From: Modicisalibacter ilicicola DSM 19980
GTDB taxonomy: Bacteria > Pseudomonadota > Gammaproteobacteria > Pseudomonadales > Halomonadaceae
Assembly (NCBI RefSeq): GCF_900128925.1
Contig: NZ_FQUJ01000012.1
Location: 62,001 to 126,000, forward strand
Direction of reading: 5' to 3'
Length of the DNA: 64,000 nt
Below are positions 28,666-37,355 of the stretch, piece by piece; within the stretch, counting starts at the first letter, position 1; every line of letters starts with the position of its first letter. The translations under genes and the position numbers were made by a program. Below the pieces are notes generated by a model. It made no database searches and was not told the DNA's origin. It was given only the letters and a program-made list of their open reading frames with translations.

Positions 28666-31600
28666 GAGGCGACCTCCTCGGCGCGGGCCTGCAGGCGCTG
28701 GGCCAGGCGGCTCAGGCGCGGTTCGATGCGCTTGAGGCGTCGCGTGCCGGGCGCCGCCTCGTCGCGGTCGATCAGGTAGCGGTTGTGGAACAGCAGCAGC
28801 ACATCCGACTCCGGGTTGGGAAAGGCGCCGACGATATGGATGCGGTTGTTGTCGCAGGCGTCGAACAGCTTCTCGACGTTGTGATAGGCCAGGGTGCCGA
28901 TCTCGTCGATGGGCCAGTGGATGGCCACCTCGGCCTGGCCACGCAGCAGTCGGGTGAAGGCGAGCAAAAACTTGCACAGGATCAGGTAGGCCATGCCGTG
29001 GCTGGAGGACTCCAGCAGCTGGCGGTCGTTCCTGATGATCAGATCCGTGCCGCCCTCGTTGAGATGCAGCTCCAGGCGCAGGAGGCTCTCGAAGCTGTAC
29101 TGCTGATCACTGCGCAACAGCTCCACTACATCGGCCAGGGCATCGAGGTAGTCGTCGCCGGGCAGCGGCTGGCCGGAGTCGCGCCATTCGCGGTAACGCT
29201 GGGCGAAGCGCTTGAGCGGCTCCCAGAAGCCGAGCTCGTCGATGGTCGACTGGATCTTGACCTCGGCGCGGCCGATGCCCTCCAGGCGCAGGTCGTCGGC
29301 CACCTCGTCGGAGAGCCGTCGGCTCTGGGCGTTGATGCGCCGGTTGAGGTCGCGGAACACGGTGAAGAACTTGTCGAGGTCGTCGCTCAGGTTGCGCCCC
29401 TCCTGCAGCAGCTGCTGCTGTTGCCCCTCGAGCAGCTGGAGCATGTCGGCGATCACCGGCAGCAGCCGGCGTGGGCTCTCGCCCTCGAGCTTGGCGCGCT
29501 CGGCCTCGAGCATGTCGCGGAAATCGGCGCTGGCCCCCTTGATCAACTCGGACTCGATCTTCTCGCAGCCGCGGCGCAGCTCGTCCAGGCGCCGGGCGTG
29601 GTCGGCCAGCCCCTGGCGGGTACGTTCGATGCGCTCGCTGGCGTCCCCTGGGGCCTCGCCACGGGGCCCCGGGGCGGGCTCGAGGCTCAGGGCCTCGAGC
29701 TTTGAGAGCAGCGGGGCGAGCGTCTCGACCAGCGCCTGCTCGGCGTCGCGCCTGGCCTTGAGGTCACGGATCGTGGCCTGGTGTTCCTGGCTGGCCGTCC
29801 GGAAGTCGGCCTTGTGCTGTTCGCGCTCGCGTTCGGCGGCCTGATGCTCGCGGGAGAGCTCGGCTTCCCTCTCCACCAGGCGCGGCTTGCGCTCCCCCCA
29901 CTCCACCCGCATGAAGTGACGGTATTCCCTCAGTTCATCCTCGCGCTCGGTAGTCTGGCGAATGCGTCTGGCCAGTGCCTCCAGGCGTGAGCGGGTCTCG
30001 CGGACGGTGACCGGGTCGACGCCCTGCTCGGCCAGCTCGCGGTCGAAGGCGGCCTGCAGCTCGTCGCGCTGGCGGCGGTTCTCCGCCTTGTGGTCGTCCA
30101 GCTGGCGGCGGTGCTGGGCGATCTGCTGGTCGACGCCGGCCAGCCGTCCCTGGAAGTCGGCGGACAGTTCCAGGCGCTGGGCACGGTGGCCGTCGGCCAG
30201 GGACTCCAGGGCCTGGCGCCGTTCGTCGCGCAGCGCCTGCTGCGCGGCCTCCTGCTCTTCGAGCGCCTCGCGGCAGGCGGCCTGACGCGCCTTCTGCGCG
30301 GCGGCGTGGCGCTGCTGGCACTGGCTGCGCGCCTGCAGGGCATAATCGACCTCCTCGGCGGCGCGACGACGAATGCCCCTGGCGCGGTCGAGACGTGCAT
30401 CGCTCTCCTGTACCCCGTGGTGGCAGGCGCGGAGTCTCTTCTCGGCGCCCTTCTCTGCCTCCTGGGCCTCGCCCAGTGCCTCGTCGGCGGCCTCGATCTC
30501 GGCCAGCAGGCTGGCCTCATCCTGGGCATGGTCGGGCAGCGCGATGGCGGCCAGGTCCAACGCCAGCCCATAGAGGTCATCGCTGGCGTCCTCGTTGAGC
30601 TGGGGCGCCAGGTCGCGACGCTCGAGGAGTTCGGGAGCGATCACCTTGCCCAAGCCCTGCTCCCACCCCGGCCGATGGTGGCGCAGGAAGTGGCGCAGGC
30701 TGCCCTGGGCGGGATCGCGCTGGATCAGCAGGGCGTCGCGATGCGCCTCGGCCCGGGAACGCTGCGCTCGGGCTCTTTCCAGCTCGCGCTCGGCGGCCTC
30801 GCGTTCCTGCCTGCGCTCATCGAGTTCGGCTCGCACGCTCTCCATCGCGGCGGAAGCAGCACCCTGTTCGCTCTGGGCCTGGTCGACCCGGGCCTGGGCC
30901 TGCTCCGCCTCGCGGGTCTCCTCCGGGGTCTGGGCACCATGGGAAAGCTGCGCCCTGAGCTCGGATAGCCGAGCGGTGATCTGATCCAGGCGGGTGCGAA
31001 AGTCGTCCTCCAGGGCCTGGCGGCGAGCCTGGTAGTCCGCGTCCAGGCGACTCTCGGCCTCGTTCTGCTGGTCGCGACAGGCTTCCTTTTCCTCGCCCAG
31101 CGCATCGATCAGCGCCTGGAGCTCATCACGACGCTGCTCGAGAAGATCGCCCAGCTCCACCAGACGCGCCTCCAACTTGGCCCTGCTCTCCTTCACCGCC
31201 TGCTGCATCAGTTCCAGGTGGTCGCGCAGTTGTTGCTGCTGGTCGCGCCATTGGGGCAGCGCCTCGAGATCCTGTTCGAGGCCCGGCATATCGGCCTCTT
31301 CGAAGGCCTCGAACCGGCGCTGCAGGTCGTCGAGGTCGGCTCGCGCCTTGCTCAGCTCGCTGTCGAGCTCGCTGAGCCTCTCGTTGAGCACCTGACCATG
31401 TTCGTGATAGGCCTCCTCCCGTGCCTGGAAGGCACGCTGCCGGTTCTGGATCTGCGCCTCGAGGTCTGCGCTCTCGCGATCGGCGCGGTGGCGGTCGGCC
31501 TCGAGCTGGGGACGCAGCTGCCATAGTGCGGTCTCGATGTCAGCGATCTCGCGATCGAGGCTCTTCAGGGCAGAAAGCGAGCGCTGCAGGGGCTCCAGGC

Positions 31601-32327
31601 GCATCGACTGACGCATGCGGTCGATCCACTCCCGCGCCTTGGTGTTGCGGATACGGGTCACCGGCAGCTCGACGCCGTCGTCCTCGAAGATCGCCGCCAG
31701 CATGGTCTTGAGGGTGTCCATCTTGCCCTCCTTGGCGTGCACCGCCGAGACCAGCTTCTCCATATGGCGGATGCGCTGCCCGGGGCGCACCAGGCTATAG
31801 CGGGCGGCATACTGACGCAGTTGCAACGCCTCGCGTCGATTGCCTTGATTTTGAGAGAAATCATTCTGGATCACCGCGCGGTATTCCGAGGTGGCGCCCA
31901 GCTTGTTGGAGATCGAGATGCCCTGACGGCGCAGGCCGTTGGCCCACTGGGCGTAGTCCAGGGCGGTGACGCCGACCTCGCTCTCCACGAGGTAGTCCTC
32001 GGGACGGTAGGGGGCCCCGACGAAGCGATACTCGACGCCACCATCGCTCTTGCGTGTCAGCACCGCCTGGCAGATGTCGTCTCCTTCGCGGCGGTACTCG
32101 TAGACGAGATAGCTGTTGCGGTGCGGTAGATAGAAGGCGTCGAACTTGAGCCGGGTCTTCGGCACCACCTTGTTGGGCTGCTCGCCATAGAACACCGGCA
32201 CCAGACGCTGCAGGGTGGTCTTGCCCGACGCATTGGTGCCACAGATGTTGGTGTGGCCTTCCACACTGAGTTCTACCACGCCCTCGAGGTGGCCGTGAAT
32301 CATCACTATGCGTCGCAGGTGAGCCAT
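28662..32327 (-). CDS. Wadjet JetC / MukB-like SMC ATPase
   Basis: The 1221-aa protein has the SMC layout. The Walker A motif GTNASGKT is at residues 30-37. A very long Glu/Arg/Gln/Ala-rich coiled coil (about 270-1010), broken near the middle (hinge region), follows. A C-terminal head carries an SSHGMAYLI signature-like segment and a Walker B region around IHWPIDEIG. It should form the ATP-driven DNA loop extruder of an anti-plasmid condensin. AAGGA lies 6 nt before the ATG at 32327. It is the first gene of the four-gene coupled set, whereas standard jet/mks operons start with the kleisin gene. Confidence 0.85.
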   Translation of the reverse strand: MAHLRRIVMIHGHLEGVVELSVEGHTNICGTNASGKTTLQRLVPVFYGEQPNKVVPKTRLKFDAFYLPHRNSYLVYEYRREGDDICQAVLTRKSDGGVEYRFVGAPYRPEDYLVESEVGVTALDYAQWANGLRRQGISISNKLGATSEYRAVIQNDFSQNQGNRREALQLRQYAARYSLVRPGQRIRHMEKLVSAVHAKEGKMDTLKTMLAAIFEDDGVELPVTRIRNTKAREWIDRMRQSMRLEPLQRSLSALKSLDREIADIETALWQLRPQLEADRHRADRESADLEAQIQNRQRAFQAREEAYHEHGQVLNERLSELDSELSKARADLDDLQRRFEAFEEADMPGLEQDLEALPQWRDQQQQLRDHLELMQQAVKESRAKLEARLVELGDLLEQRRDELQALIDALGEEKEACRDQQNEAESRLDADYQARRQALEDDFRTRLDQITARLSELRAQLSHGAQTPEETREAEQAQARVDQAQSEQGAASAAMESVRAELDERRQEREAAERELERARAQRSRAEAHRDALLIQRDPAQGSLRHFLRHHRPGWEQGLGKVIAPELLERRDLAPQLNEDASDDLYGLALDLAAIALPDHAQDEASLLAEIEAADEALGEAQEAEKGAEKRLRACHHGVQESDARLDRARGIRRRAAEEVDYALQARSQCQQRHAAAQKARQAACREALEEQEAAQQALRDERRQALESLADGHRAQRLELSADFQGRLAGVDQQIAQHRRQLDDHKAENRRQRDELQAAFDRELAEQGVDPVTVRETRSRLEALARRIRQTTEREDELREYRHFMRVEWGERKPRLVEREAELSREHQAAEREREQHKADFRTASQEHQATIRDLKARRDAEQALVETLAPLLSKLEALSLEPAPGPRGEAPGDASERIERTRQGLADHARRLDELRRGCEKIESELIKGASADFRDMLEAERAKLEGESPRRLLPVIADMLQLLEGQQQQLLQEGRNLSDDLDKFFTVFRDLNRRINAQSRRLSDEVADDLRLEGIGRAEVKIQSTIDELGFWEPLKRFAQRYREWRDSGQPLPGDDYLDALADVVELLRSDQQYSFESLLRLELHLNEGGTDLIIRNDRQLLESSSHGMAYLILCKFLLAFTRLLRGQAEVAIHWPIDEIGTLAYHNVEKLFDACDNNRIHIVGAFPNPESDVLLLFHNRYLIDRDEAAPGTRRLKRIEPRLSRLAQRLQARAEEVAS

Positions 32328-32435
32328 GCTGCATCCTTGATTAGTTAACGCCTTGTGCAACTGCGCCATTATGCCAAGAGGCAGCCGCCGGGTCATGAAC
32401 GGTGGCATCTTTTCGTCCTACTCTGGAGTGACTCC

Positions 32436-33014
32436 TCAGGTCCGCCCCGAACTCTCTCCGGCACCCACGCCGCCGGCGATCAGGTGGGCCGTGCGCAACG
32501 GCTCGGGAATCGCGCCGTTGATCGCCGTGGCACGTATCACCGCGCCGGCCTCGTCGCGATCGAGCCCCCGGCGCTGGACGTACACGCCGGCCAGCGGCTC
32601 CATCGGCCCGAGCCGCTCGACCAGCGCCCATTTGCGCGCACCGTCGGGAATATGCTCGAGCAACGCGCGGCGCATGGCCTCGCGCCGAGGGGCATGACGG
32701 GCGACCACCAGCACCGGGATGCCCAGCGCCTCGTGCAGTCGTTCGACATCGACGACGTTGAACCCTGCCAGGGCGATGCCCTGCAGCAGCACGAGCTGAA
32801 GATGCCCGGCAAACTTGGACTCCTTCACCAGGCGGGTCAGTTCTCGTGTACTGTCGTCGCCATCGCGGCGCACCTTGCCGGAGACGACGCCCTCCAGGCG
32901 CGGACCGGAATAGATCGCGCCGACGATGCTGACGTCGCCGCGATGGTCGCGGGAAAAGGGACAGTCGTCGAAACCGACGATATGCGAGAACGGCGTGGTG
33001 CAGGAATCGGTCAT
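32436..33014 (-). CDS. DUF99 family protein (endonuclease dU-like)
   Basis: The 192-aa product matches the DUF99 pattern throughout: N-terminal VGFDDCPFSR, then RDGDDSTREL, LQGIALAGFNVVD, and PEPLRTAHLIAGG near the end. The family is related to endonuclease V; an archaeal member was reported to cut DNA at deoxyuridine. Whether the bacterial form is a nuclease is unknown. The ATG at 33014 overlaps the stop of the membrane-protein gene (ATGA). The SMC gene begins 108 nt downstream on the same strand, so co-transcription with the anti-plasmid operon is possible. Confidence 0.82.
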   Translation of the reverse strand: MTDSCTTPFSHIVGFDDCPFSRDHRGDVSIVGAIYSGPRLEGVVSGKVRRDGDDSTRELTRLVKESKFAGHLQLVLLQGIALAGFNVVDVERLHEALGIPVLVVARHAPRREAMRRALLEHIPDGARKWALVERLGPMEPLAGVYVQRRGLDRDEAGAVIRATAINGAIPEPLRTAHLIAGGVGAGESSGRT

Positions 33015-33622
33015 CGAGGGCGGCGGCCGGGCAAGAATCGCTTCAGCATCATCAGGCCATGGGTGGGCAAGTACAAGGCGATCGGCCAGATCAGCATCAG
33101 CCCCAGCAGGTACATCAGCGGGTCGAGGGTCTCCTGGGGGCGACCGAAAGGCCCCTGTACCCAGTTGATGTTGCGCTCCGGTTCGGTGAAGGCCAGGGAA
33201 AGCGGCAGCACGATCCAGGTCAGCGCCGTCTGCAGCCACAGGCCACGACGGTCGTAACCCAGCTTCCACACGCCATAGGCGGCCACCAGCGGCAGGAACA
33301 GGTGAAACAGCGAGAGCAGACGAAAATAGAGCGGCATCTCGGCATTGAACATGTACTCGGTACCGCCGATCGGGTGCACGCCGATCAACAAGGCACTGCC
33401 GACATCCAGCGCCCAGAACACCCCGACCACGAATACCGCGAGCAGCTGGGCGGACATCAGCAGACGATTCTCGCACCACAGGGCGACGAGGATCAGGAAG
33501 CTGGCCAGGTCACACAGCCAGAGGAAGTTCTGCCACCCCAGCTTGACGAAATAGCTGGTCGCCCAGACGGCGACCCAGAGCGTGAAAACCAGCTTGATCC
33601 AGAGCGGCAGGCGCGATGGCAC
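33011..33622 (-). CDS. Integral membrane protein of unknown function
   Basis: The 203-aa product has six or so hydrophobic segments with many Trp and Leu residues, and no soluble domain. I recognise no catalytic motif. A GTG start at 33622 has AGGAG 6 nt upstream. The stop codon overlaps the DUF99 start by 4 nt, so the two are translated together. It may be the first gene of a unit that continues into DUF99 and perhaps the condensin operon. Confidence 0.72.
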   Translation of the reverse strand: MPSRLPLWIKLVFTLWVAVWATSYFVKLGWQNFLWLCDLASFLILVALWCENRLLMSAQLLAVFVVGVFWALDVGSALLIGVHPIGGTEYMFNAEMPLYFRLLSLFHLFLPLVAAYGVWKLGYDRRGLWLQTALTWIVLPLSLAFTEPERNINWVQGPFGRPQETLDPLMYLLGLMLIWPIALYLPTHGLMMLKRFLPGRRPR

Positions 33623-33675
33623 GAGTACTCCTGCATGAGTTCGCGAGGTTCGGCTATCGGCATAACCCCCAGCTA

Positions 33676-34374
33676 CTACCAGCTTTCACCGAAGGGGCGC
33701 AAATCGAGCTCGAAGGTCCAGGCGGAGCGTTGCTGGCGTGTGAGGAACCAGACGCTGTCGGCGATGGCGTCGGCGTCGAGAAAGAAATCGTCAGACTTGT
33801 CGGGCATCGCCCTGCGGGTACGCGGCAGGTCGACGACGCCGTCGATCACCACATAGGCGACATGGATGTTTTCAGGGCCCAGCTGGCGCGCCAGCGATTG
33901 CGCCAGGCTGCGCTGTGCCGCCTTGGCCGAGGCGAAGGGCGCCGTGCCGGCGCGACCGCGCAGCGCGGCCGAGGCGCCGATGACGACCAGACTCGCCTGA
34001 TCATGCTCGCGCAGCTGGTCGAGCACGGCCTGGGTCGTCGCCGCCAGGCCATAGCAGTTGACCCGCCAGGTATCCTCGAACTCCTGGAGCGACGCTTCTT
34101 CGGCGCTCTTGAACACCCCGGCGCCGGCGTTGTAGAGCAATACCGAAATCGGCCCAAGCCGCTCGCGAATCCGCGCAAAGACTTCGCCCGCGCGCTCACC
34201 ATCGGTGGCATCGTAGCGATAGGCGTAGGCGCCGGGGTATTCGCCTTCCAGCACCTCCAGGCGATCGACATCTCTCGACAGCATCGCCACCTGATAGCCT
34301 TCCCGGGTGAAACGACGCACCAGCGCCAGGCCGTTGCCCGGGCCGATACCGACGACGGCGCAGACCTTGTTCAT
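33676..34374 (-). CDS. SDR family oxidoreductase with Phe in place of catalytic Tyr
   Basis: The 232-aa protein has the short-chain dehydrogenase fold: VVGIGPGNGLAL (cofactor loop), LLYNAGAG (NAG motif) and serine S135 in VIGASAA. The usual YxxxK reads FASAK (F147, K151). The active tyrosine is therefore missing, which should reduce or abolish classical hydride-transfer chemistry, although some SDR subgroups naturally carry this change. It lies 12 nt after the hydrolase gene on the same strand, with GGAGAGAG before its ATG, so the two form an operon. Substrate unknown. Confidence 0.85.
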   Translation of the reverse strand: MNKVCAVVGIGPGNGLALVRRFTREGYQVAMLSRDVDRLEVLEGEYPGAYAYRYDATDGERAGEVFARIRERLGPISVLLYNAGAGVFKSAEEASLQEFEDTWRVNCYGLAATTQAVLDQLREHDQASLVVIGASAALRGRAGTAPFASAKAAQRSLAQSLARQLGPENIHVAYVVIDGVVDLPRTRRAMPDKSDDFFLDADAIADSVWFLTRQQRSAWTFELDLRPFGESW

Positions 34375-34386
34375 GATCTCTCTCCT

Positions 34387-35040
34387 TTATTCGGCATACC
34401 GGAAATGCTCGCGAAACCAGTGGCCGGCGTGGGACTGCACTGCCTCCAGCGTGCCCGGCTCCTCGAACAGGTGAGAGGCGCCGGGCACGATGCGCAACTC
34501 GCAGGGCGCATGCAGGCGCGCCTCGGCCTGCCGGTTGAGCTCGATCACCTGGGTGTCCTGGCCCCCCACCAGCAATAGCGTCGGTGCCTTGACCCCAGGC
34601 AAGGCCTCCCCTGCCAGGTCCGGCCGCCCACCTCGCGAGACCACCGCCCGAACCGCGTCGGGACGCTCGGCGGCCGCGATCAAGGCCGCCGCCGCTCCGG
34701 TGCTGGCACCGAACAGCCCGATGGCCAGGTCACGCGTCTCGGGAGCCTGGGCAACCCAATCCACCGCGCCTGTCATGCGTCGACCGATCAACTCGATGTC
34801 GAAGCGCAATTCACGGGTGCGCTCGTCGATCCGGTTCTCCTCGGCAGTCAGCAGGTCGAACAGCAGCGTGGCGAAGCCCTGCTCGCTCAGGTTGTGGGCC
34901 ACTTGCTGATTGCGCGTGCTGAATCGGCTACTGCCGCTGCCATGAGCAAAGACCACGATGCCCAAGGGCGTGTACGGTAGGATCAGTTCACCCTCGAGTT
35001 CGGCCCCGGCGGCTTGCAGAGCGATAGCGCTGGAGGTCAT
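34387..35040 (-). CDS. Alpha/beta hydrolase, dienelactone-hydrolase-like
   Basis: The 217-aa soluble protein has the nucleophile elbow GASTG (serine), an oxyanion-type segment VVFAHGSGSS near the N-terminus, and a C-terminal histidine in GASHLFEEPGTL. The aspartate is likely in VGGQDTQV. Together these form a Ser-Asp-His triad. The substrate is unknown. AGGAG lies 6 nt before the ATG at 35040. It is the first gene of a two-gene unit with the SDR. Confidence 0.85.
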   Translation of the reverse strand: MTSSAIALQAAGAELEGELILPYTPLGIVVFAHGSGSSRFSTRNQQVAHNLSEQGFATLLFDLLTAEENRIDERTRELRFDIELIGRRMTGAVDWVAQAPETRDLAIGLFGASTGAAAALIAAAERPDAVRAVVSRGGRPDLAGEALPGVKAPTLLLVGGQDTQVIELNRQAEARLHAPCELRIVPGASHLFEEPGTLEAVQSHAGHWFREHFRYAE

Positions 35041-35154
35041 GAGCATCTCCTGGCGGGTCGACGGTCGCAGCGTAATGATCATCCTTGAGTGTAGTCAGCG
35101 CCCCTGCCGGCGGTCGAGGCGATCGCGTCATGACAGATGCAGCCTCTCATCCCG

Positions 35155-37206
35155 CTACGCGAAACCCGCGCGGCGCAACCCATCAAGGTAGTGGGTCCTA
35201 TCGGCATCGTGCCGGTAAGGATCCAGGGCGAGCAGCCAGTCGAGGCAACTCATGTGCTTCGGGAAGGCGCCTCGGGCCAATTGGTAGCGATAGTGGCGAT
35301 AGACGGTGTCTCGGTGGCTGACCGCCCGTTCCGGCTGGCCGAGATGGGCATGAGCCGCGGCGATAACGGCCGGTGTGTTGCAGAAGGCCTGGGGAGCGGA
35401 AGCCATGATATCGATGGCTTCCTGGTAGTGACGGGCACTGAAGAAGGCGATGCCGGTCATGCCGGCATGCCACTCGGGGCGATAGGGGGCCAGGCGCAGC
35501 GCCTTGCGAGCCGCCTCCACCCCCCGTGCGGGCTCGCCGATCAAGGCCAGGGCAAAGGAGGCATGGGCGAGCACGTCAGCATCGTTGGGGTTGAGTGTCA
35601 GCGCCAGCGAAAGCTCTCGGTTGGCGCTGTCATAGCGTCGACTGTACAGCTCGGCCAGACCCAGCATGCAGTGGGCGCGGTGATCGTGCTCATCCAGGGC
35701 GACGGCCTGGCGAGCGAATTCCAGTGTTTCCTGGCGGAGAAAGGCCCAGTGATTCCAGGAAAAGCACGCCCATTCATTGAGATGGGCAAGGGCAAGGCCG
35801 ACATAGGCCCGAGCGAACCGGGGGTCCCTGGCCAGCGCCTGCTGGAAGTAGCGCCGCGCCTCGTGTATGGCGGCTAGATCGGGGCGCCGCAGGGCGCTCC
35901 ACCCACGCAGCCAGAGATCATAGGCATGCCAGTCCTGGGGTGGCTTGCGCCGCATCGCCTCCAGCCGGTCGTCCTCGATCCGTCCGATCAGGTTGCCGAC
36001 GATCTGTGAGGCGATATCGTCCTGCACGGCGACTATCTCGTCGAAGCCGCAGTCGTAGCGTTCGGCCCATACCTGGCGGGCGCTGGCGGCCTGCAGCAGA
36101 CGAGCGGTGAGCCGGAGTGCGTCCCCCCGGCGTCGGAACTGTCCCTCGAGAAGATAGTCCACCCCGAGTTCGATGCCGATTTGCGCCGGTGTGGCTGGCG
36201 CATCCCGATATGCCAGGGCACTGGCGGGAGCGATCACGACAAGTTCGCGAAAGCGGCCCAGCTCGGTGGCGATATCCTCCGCCAGGCCGACGCCGAGGTG
36301 GCAATGCAGGCCAGCCGTTTCGTCAGGGCGAAACGCCAGCACCGCCAGGGCAGGATAAGCGGCATCCGTGGCACGGTGTCGAGCACGCGTCGCGGCAGCG
36401 GCTTCGATGACGGTGGAGCGTTCAGGCAGGTCATCCCTCTCCCGGACCAGATCGTTCGTCGTTTCGGCCTCGCTGGGCAGCAGGGCCAGCAATTCGGCCT
36501 TCAACCGCTCGGTTTCCGGTGCCGGGGCAACGCCGAGTTCGTCGGCAAGCCGTTGACGACAGCGTCGATACTGTTCCAGGGCTGTACCGATGCGGTCCTG
36601 GTAGAGATAGAAACGGATCAAGGTACGCTGTACGCCCTCGTCCAATGGATCGATTGCCAGCAGGCGTAGCGCGAGCTGGATACCCGGATCGATGGCGCCG
36701 GTAACCACGTAATGCGCGAGCAGTCGATGCATCAGTTGCTGCAGCGCCTCGTCCAGATGCAGGCGATGGGCCATCAACCAATCCTCGAAGGCCTCTCCGG
36801 CATCGTTCATGCCTTCCAGGAACGGTCCTCGATACAAGGCAAGTGCCTGCTCCAGCGTCTCCGGCGTGCCATCGGCCAGCCAGCGTTCGAACGCTTCCAC
36901 GTCCACCACGGCTGCGCCGGCTTCCAGGCCGATCTCCCGGGAGTTGATCATCAGGCACTCTCGTGCCTCCAGGGGCAACGCCTGCTGGAGCCGTGAGAGC
37001 GCCTTGCGCAGGTTCGCACGCGCCTGGGATTCGGGCATATCCTCCCACAGCAGCCCCGCCAGCTTGCTACGCAAATGCCACCGGCCAGCACCCATCGCCA
37101 GGTAGGCAAGCAACGCCTCGACCTTGCGGGTGGGAAACCCGAGTCGCCGTCCCTCGGCGGCATGACAGGCGAACTCTCCGAGCAATGAGACTTGCAGAGC
37201 TGACAT
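35155..37206 (-). CDS. SARP-like regulator: OmpR-type DNA-binding and BTAD domains with C-terminal TPRs
   Basis: The 683-aa protein starts with an OmpR-type winged helix (LGEFACHAAEGRRLGFPTRKVEALLAYLA, residues 5-90, quoted only as a region) and a BTAD helical domain (about 95-250). Residues 290-430 resemble the adenylate-cyclase-associated/TolB-like domain (LAVLAFRPDETAG, GVDYLLEGQFRRRGDALRL). Tetratricopeptide repeats follow from about 440 to 650. It is divergent from an FAD oxidoreductase gene, with 11-bp-spaced direct repeats in the gap. It probably activates that gene and perhaps itself. The inducer is unknown. Confidence 0.85.
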   Translation of the reverse strand: MSALQVSLLGEFACHAAEGRRLGFPTRKVEALLAYLAMGAGRWHLRSKLAGLLWEDMPESQARANLRKALSRLQQALPLEARECLMINSREIGLEAGAAVVDVEAFERWLADGTPETLEQALALYRGPFLEGMNDAGEAFEDWLMAHRLHLDEALQQLMHRLLAHYVVTGAIDPGIQLALRLLAIDPLDEGVQRTLIRFYLYQDRIGTALEQYRRCRQRLADELGVAPAPETERLKAELLALLPSEAETTNDLVRERDDLPERSTVIEAAAATRARHRATDAAYPALAVLAFRPDETAGLHCHLGVGLAEDIATELGRFRELVVIAPASALAYRDAPATPAQIGIELGVDYLLEGQFRRRGDALRLTARLLQAASARQVWAERYDCGFDEIVAVQDDIASQIVGNLIGRIEDDRLEAMRRKPPQDWHAYDLWLRGWSALRRPDLAAIHEARRYFQQALARDPRFARAYVGLALAHLNEWACFSWNHWAFLRQETLEFARQAVALDEHDHRAHCMLGLAELYSRRYDSANRELSLALTLNPNDADVLAHASFALALIGEPARGVEAARKALRLAPYRPEWHAGMTGIAFFSARHYQEAIDIMASAPQAFCNTPAVIAAAHAHLGQPERAVSHRDTVYRHYRYQLARGAFPKHMSCLDWLLALDPYRHDADRTHYLDGLRRAGFA

Positions 37207-37262
37207 GACGGCTACCCCCTGAAGATCAGCCTAGATGTCGCTGCCCTGCATGACCAAATGAA

Positions 37263-37320
37263 ATGTCACGCCCATGTCACGGCCCGAGGACGCCCACCTG
37301 ATATAGGTTGTGAATGTCAC
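37263..37320. promoter_or_regulatory. Candidate SARP operator: ATGTCAC direct repeats
   Basis: ATGTCAC occurs at 37263-37269 and 37274-37280, exactly 11 bp apart, and again at 37314-37320. A possible -10 box (ATATAG, 37301-37306) lies between the second and third copies. SARP regulators bind heptamer direct repeats spaced by one helical turn near the -35 region, so this fits the divergent regulator. Confidence 0.5.
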
Positions 37321-37355
37321 CCAAACAACCACAAGCCATCAAGCAGAGGTGTGTC

